NCBI GenBank assembly: GCA_001804025.1 | Contig: MHFC01000020.1 | Coordinates: 1-8,604 of the forward strand | From: Omnitrophica bacterium GWA2_52_8 | GTDB lineage: Bacteria > Omnitrophota > Omnitrophia > Omnitrophales > Aquincolibacteriaceae | Direction of reading: 5' to 3' | Length of the DNA: 8,604 bases | In this document: in pieces, positions 5,323 to 8,604 of the stretch | Layout: the number at the start of each line of letters is the position of its first letter | How positions within the stretch are numbered: the stretch's first letter is position 1 | Made by a program: the position numbers and the translations under genes | Notes under the pieces: model-generated | Seen by the model: only the letters and a program-made list of their open reading frames with translations | Told to the model about the DNA's origin: nothing | Database searches by the model: none

Positions 5323-6181
5323 AGGGAAGACGCTCGCCCAAACGATCCGCGATGAGATCAAGGCCGCGGTGAACGGTTTTGTGTCCGAAGGTCTTGAGCG
5401 GCCGCGGCTGCTTGCGGTTCAGGTGAGCCGGGACCCCTCGGCGGACTGGTACCTCGACCAGCAGAAGAAATGGGCCGAAAAACTGGGGATTGAGTTTGAT
5501 GACTTGCTGACTCCCGGCCGTACAAAGATCCAGAGCCAAAAAGAACTTTTAAACCATCTTAACGAATATCGCAGCGGAGGCCGCGGGAAAGCGCACGGGA
5601 TTTTTCTGGCCCAGCCCCTGCCGCGGGGATTCGACGTGGATGAAGCGCTTCTGGCGCTTGATCCCAAAAAAGACGTGGAGGGGGTCCATCCGGTGAGTCT
5701 GGGTTTGATGGTGCTGCGTAAAACCCGGCTGATTCCGCCGACAGCGCATGCCGCTTATCGGCTCATTCAATCCACAGGCATCGCGCTGCGCGGGAAAAAG
5801 GCCGTCATTGTCGGTCAGAGTGCGATTGTCGGCAGGCCGCTTAATCTTTTGCTCGGAGAACAGCGCGTCACGACAACGGTGTGTAATACGGGAACAAGCA
5901 TGAAAGATTTGCAGCAGGCGGTCTCGGAAGCGGACATTGTGGCTGCGTGCGCGGGACAGCCCGGCGTCATCAAAGGGGCGTGGATCAAACCGGGAGCGGT
6001 TGTTATTGATGTCGGAACTACGGAAATTGACGGCAAACTTATCGGGGACGTTGAATTTGAAGAAGCATCCAAGCGGGCCGGTTTTATCACGCCGGTCCCC
6101 GGGGGGGTCGGCCCTTTGACCGTGACGATGCTGATGGACAATCTGATCCGTGCCTATAAATGGCAGAAAGGAATTTCATAA
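5294..6181 (+). CDS. folD: Divergent FolD: methylene-THF dehydrogenase, cyclohydrolase site altered
   Basis: Full-length FolD family protein (295 aa from the TTG start): N-terminal catalytic domain to about 150, then a Rossmann domain with AVIVGQSAIVGRP (170-182) and TPVPGGVGPLTV near the C-terminus. FolD interconverts methylene- and methenyl-THF with NAD(P), then normally hydrolyses methenyl- to formyl-THF. Here all three hallmark catalytic positions differ. Tyr53 is kept, but the lysine of YxxxK (E. coli Lys54) is Gln57. The Gln of VQLPLP (E. coli Gln98) is Ala106, with a Gln one place later. The second Asp of KDVDG (E. coli Asp121) is Glu129. The flanks are intact, so this is not a frameshift. 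The lysine is needed for cyclohydrolase activity, so I infer a mainly or solely dehydrogenase enzyme, paired with the overlapping FchA-like gene. Arg of the usual VGRS is Gln175, so cofactor preference is open. Confidence 0.88.
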   Translation: MSVTQALVLEGKTLAQTIRDEIKAAVNGFVSEGLERPRLLAVQVSRDPSADWYLDQQKKWAEKLGIEFDDLLTPGRTKIQSQKELLNHLNEYRSGGRGKAHGIFLAQPLPRGFDVDEALLALDPKKDVEGVHPVSLGLMVLRKTRLIPPTAHAAYRLIQSTGIALRGKKAVIVGQSAIVGRPLNLLLGEQRVTTTVCNTGTSMKDLQQAVSEADIVAACAGQPGVIKGAWIKPGAVVIDVGTTEIDGKLIGDVEFEEASKRAGFITPVPGGVGPLTVTMLMDNLIRAYKWQKGIS

Positions 6182-6206
6182 CCCGCTGCCCGGTCCGTGC
6201 AATGCT

Positions 6207-7001
6207 ATGCGAATCACACCTGAGGAAATATTAAGTAAAAAAAAGCAGGGCAAAAAAATAACCGCTCTGACGGCCTACGATTATCCGTTTGCAAAAATTC
6301 TGGATGCGGCCGGCGTTGACATTATCCTGGTCGGCGACTCTGTCGGCATGGCGCTTTTCGGGCACGTCGACACACTCTCGGTGACGATGGCCGATATGCT
6401 GCGGCATACCGAAGCGGTTTCGCGCGCCGTGCAGCATGCCCTCGTGGTGGCCGACATGCCTTACGGGTCCTATGATGATCCGGCCGCGGCCGTCAAGCAT
6501 GCCCGTATGTTCCTGCAGACGGCCGGCGCGGGCGCAGTCAAGCTTGAAGGCGGCAGCCAACGCGTGCATACGCAGGTCGAAGCGCTGCGCCGCGAGGGGA
6601 TCGCGGTCATGGGACATGTCGGGATGCTGCCCCAGTCGGTCAAGGAATTAAAGGGGTACCGTGTCCGGGGGCGGGCCACGGAGGAAGCCCGCCAGATTTT
6701 GGAAGATGCCGTATTTTTGGACCGGCAGGGTGTTTTTTCGCTTGTCATTGAATGTGTGCCGAAGGACTTGGGCAGCGAGATTACGCGCAGCGTGCAATGT
6801 CCGACAATCGGAATCGGCGCCGGCGCCGGCACCGACGGACAGGTGCTCGTGCTTTATGATCTTTTGGGATTGCAGGGGACGGTGAAACCGAAATTTGTGC
6901 GGACTTATGCGGATCTGAGCGTGCAGACAAGTGAGGCCGTGAAGCGTTACTGCAGGGATGTTATCGAGGGGCGGTACCCTCTCGATTCCGAAAGTTATTA
7001 A
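6207..7001 (+). CDS. panB: Ketopantoate hydroxymethyltransferase PanB
   Basis: This 264-aa enzyme has the standard PanB length. It transfers a hydroxymethyl group from 5,10-methylene-THF to 2-oxoisovalerate, making ketopantoate for pantothenate and CoA. Motifs present are ITALTAYDYPFAK (near 17-29), VGDSVGM (Mg2+ ligand Asp), VVADMPYGSY (second Asp), VKLEGG (third metal-site acid), GHVGMLPQS, IECVP (catalytic Glu) and IGIGAG. All key residues are kept. The start at ATG 6207 matches family N-termini; an in-frame ATG at 6150 lies inside folD. There is no clear Shine-Dalgarno, so translation may depend on coupling to folD, which ends 25 bp upstream. Its cofactor links it directly to the two folate genes upstream. 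panC and panD are not in the window. Confidence 0.95.
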   Translation: MRITPEEILSKKKQGKKITALTAYDYPFAKILDAAGVDIILVGDSVGMALFGHVDTLSVTMADMLRHTEAVSRAVQHALVVADMPYGSYDDPAAAVKHARMFLQTAGAGAVKLEGGSQRVHTQVEALRREGIAVMGHVGMLPQSVKELKGYRVRGRATEEARQILEDAVFLDRQGVFSLVIECVPKDLGSEITRSVQCPTIGIGAGAGTDGQVLVLYDLLGLQGTVKPKFVRTYADLSVQTSEAVKRYCRDVIEGRYPLDSESY

Positions 7002-7028
7002 AATCCCGATTTAGATAGGGCGGATAAA

Positions 7029-8498
7029 ATGATAAAAATTTTAATTGCCGAAAAAGACATTCATGTTTCCGAACTCATCGAGGCGCGGCTGCGCGCGCGG
7101 AATTATGAAACCGTGATCCTGAAAGAGAGCGCTGAGGTTTTACGCCAGCTTGAGCGCGACCGCTTTGATCTGGTTTTGATTTCGAGCGACATGGACCTGA
7201 TCGACGGTAAGCGTTTGATGGAACATATACGGTTTCAAACCCAGCACTGGCATATTCCCGTCATCCTCATGACCGAAGAAAGCCGGATTTCCGAATTGAT
7301 TTTAAGTAAAGACCATGGGTATGACGACTTTCTTATCAAGCCGTTTAACGCGCTGGCTTTGCAGTTGAGGATCGCAATGAACATCGCGAAAGTCAAACAG
7401 CGCGTGGATGCCAATGCCCTGACGCACCTGCCCGGCAACCATTCCATCGAACGCATCATTCTTGATAAAATCCAGAAACGCGAACCGTTTTCGGTTCTCT
7501 ATCTCGACATCAATCATTTCAAGTCATTCAATGACCGCTATGGCTTTCAGAAAGGCGACACCGTCCTGCGCCAGACCGCGCGTATTCTTGTGCAAATCCG
7601 CATGAAAATGGACCTGGAAAAAGAATGTTTTATCGGGCACATCGGCGGCGACGATTTTATCGCGGTCCTGACCCCGGAAAAGGAAGAGGTTTTTGCCCGC
7701 AGTTTTATCGAGGAGTTTGACCGGATCATTCCGACGTACTACAACGAAGATGACCGCAAGCGCGGCTGCATCCGGACCAAAAACCGGCGCGGCAAATTTG
7801 AGACGGTACCGCTCATGGCCTGTTCCGTTGCGGCGTGCAGCAGTCTGGACCACGACTATAAAAATCTCGGGGAAATTGCCCAGGACGCGGCCGCGGTCAA
7901 AGGCTTTCTCAAATCCCAGCCGGGCAGCCATTATTTGCGCGACCGGCGCGGGTCTCCGATCCAGGACATCGAAAAAGCCCTGGAGGTGCTGAATCCGGAA
8001 CTTGAAAAAGAAAAGGAACGCGAAAAACGCCGCGGCAAGGCCGAGTTGAAAATTGACCCGCTGGGCCAGACGCTGATCAACGCGGGTTTGATCAGCCAGG
8101 AACAGTTGTCGGATGCGCTCAAGCGCCATTTTGAGACCGGGCGGCGGCTGGGACAGGTCTTGATCGACATGCGCGCGGTCAAAAGCGAGGATGTCGGCCG
8201 CATGCTGGAAAAAAAATTGAACGTGCGGTATGTGAGCTTAAAACACTTTTCATTTCCGGTGGGCGGCGAACGGCTTTTGCCGGCAAGCATCATTAAGGCG
8301 CACCGCATCGTTCCGCTGCAGGTGTCGATGGACCATCTGAAGGTCGGAATGTGCGACCCTTTTGATCTTAAAACACTGGATATGATAGAAAAAATCACAG
8401 GTTTGAAACCGGAACCCTATTTGATGCTCGAATCGGAGTTCGAGACTTTTTCGGAAAAATATACCGATGGGGCGGCGGCCAAGGAGAAGGCGGGATGA
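7029..8498 (+). CDS. Signalling protein: degenerate REC, GGDDF-type GGDEF, C-terminal MshEN-like domain
   Basis: This 489-aa protein has three modules. Residues 1-115 form a receiver: Thr82 and Lys104 (IKPF) are kept, but the phospho-acceptor Asp is Ser52 (in LVLISSDMD) and the acidic pair is Glu8/Asp10, so phosphorylation is unlikely. Residues 127-305 form a GGDEF domain: ALTHLPG, DINHFKSFNDRYGFQKGD (160-177) and GHIGGDDF (203-210). A YYNEDDRKRG...VPLMACSVA insert is of the kind I recall in GGDDF cyclases fused to CBS or EAL domains. A charged linker (about 315-341) leads to a GspE_N/MshEN-like module with tandem 24-residue repeats at 344-367 and 373-396. The family binds c-di-GMP, so the protein may make and sense it. 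AGGG at 7016-7019 supports the start. It follows panB by 27 bp. Confidence 0.85.
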   Translation: MIKILIAEKDIHVSELIEARLRARNYETVILKESAEVLRQLERDRFDLVLISSDMDLIDGKRLMEHIRFQTQHWHIPVILMTEESRISELILSKDHGYDDFLIKPFNALALQLRIAMNIAKVKQRVDANALTHLPGNHSIERIILDKIQKREPFSVLYLDINHFKSFNDRYGFQKGDTVLRQTARILVQIRMKMDLEKECFIGHIGGDDFIAVLTPEKEEVFARSFIEEFDRIIPTYYNEDDRKRGCIRTKNRRGKFETVPLMACSVAACSSLDHDYKNLGEIAQDAAAVKGFLKSQPGSHYLRDRRGSPIQDIEKALEVLNPELEKEKEREKRRGKAELKIDPLGQTLINAGLISQEQLSDALKRHFETGRRLGQVLIDMRAVKSEDVGRMLEKKLNVRYVSLKHFSFPVGGERLLPASIIKAHRIVPLQVSMDHLKVGMCDPFDLKTLDMIEKITGLKPEPYLMLESEFETFSEKYTDGAAAKEKAG

Positions 8499-8604
8499 AC
8501 CTGTCGCTCGCGGTCCCGGTGTTTTCGGCGGTGTGTTATCTGTTTGCTTTCGGATTTTATGCGCACCGGCTCTATGACGGTGACGAAACTTCGGGACGGC
8601 GGGC
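8495..8604 (+). CDS. N-terminus of a membrane protein, truncated by the window end
   Basis: The ATG at 8495 overlaps the stop of the signalling gene (ATGA) and has a strong AGGAG at 8482-8486, eight bases upstream. The 36 visible codons begin MNLSLAVPVFSAVCYLFAF, a clear membrane helix or uncleaved signal, then a basic and acidic stretch (HRLYDGDETSGRR). The coupling suggests a partner of the REC-GGDEF-MshEN protein, perhaps a membrane sensor. Too little is present to name a family. Confidence 0.65.
   Translation, partial: MNLSLAVPVFSAVCYLFAFGFYAHRLYDGDETSGRR

Noticed and set aside
5440..5700. Frameshift or sequencing error explaining the altered FolD residues
   Set aside because: All three substitutions are single in-frame codons (CAG, GCC, GAG) with family residues intact on both sides, so the reading frame is continuous.

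Overview
The window is 8.6 kb of a bacterial chromosome at mid-50s %GC by eye. It is gene-dense, with tight operons and several ATGA stop/start overlaps. No rRNA, tRNA, CRISPR, transposase or phage gene is visible. The gene mix (small DUF378 membrane protein, SufT, FTCD_C-type cyclohydrolase plus divergent FolD, PanB, a REC-GGDEF-MshEN signalling protein) and the nested palindromic repeats resemble uncultured Gram-negative-type candidate phyla such as Omnitrophota. That placement is a tentative impression, not a demonstrated assignment.

Layout. Positions 1-230 hold no recognised gene but contain three abutting hairpins (31-122). A 71-aa Cys-flanked DUF378 membrane protein follows (231-446) and ends in a strong intrinsic terminator. 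Next comes a translationally coupled pair, sufT (556-1110) and an ArsP_1/DUF318-type metal permease with a His/Cys-rich N-terminus (1107-2162). The convergent gap 2163-2507 carries two nested palindromic repeat elements and a perfect 11-bp inverted repeat. On the minus strand a family 2 glycosyltransferase (4501-3638) is coupled by an ATGA overlap to a spore photoproduct lyase-like radical SAM protein (3641-2508). Divergent from these, starting near 4640, is a plus-strand run: an FTCD_C cyclodeaminase/cyclohydrolase-family protein, folD, panB, a REC-GGDEF-MshEN protein, and the first codons of a membrane protein cut by the window edge.

How the genes fit together. The most coherent story is one-carbon metabolism. 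The FolD homologue has replaced all three residues that define the bifunctional dehydrogenase/cyclohydrolase active site (Lys to Gln, Gln to Ala, Asp to Glu). The overlapping upstream gene belongs to the family that includes stand-alone methenyl-THF cyclohydrolases (FchA). The two together look like a split dehydrogenase + cyclohydrolase pair, and PanB just downstream consumes 5,10-methylene-THF to make ketopantoate. The other notable protein is the signalling protein at 7029-8498. It joins a receiver lacking its phospho-acceptor Asp, a GGDDF-type GGDEF domain and a C-terminal MshEN-like (candidate c-di-GMP-binding) module.
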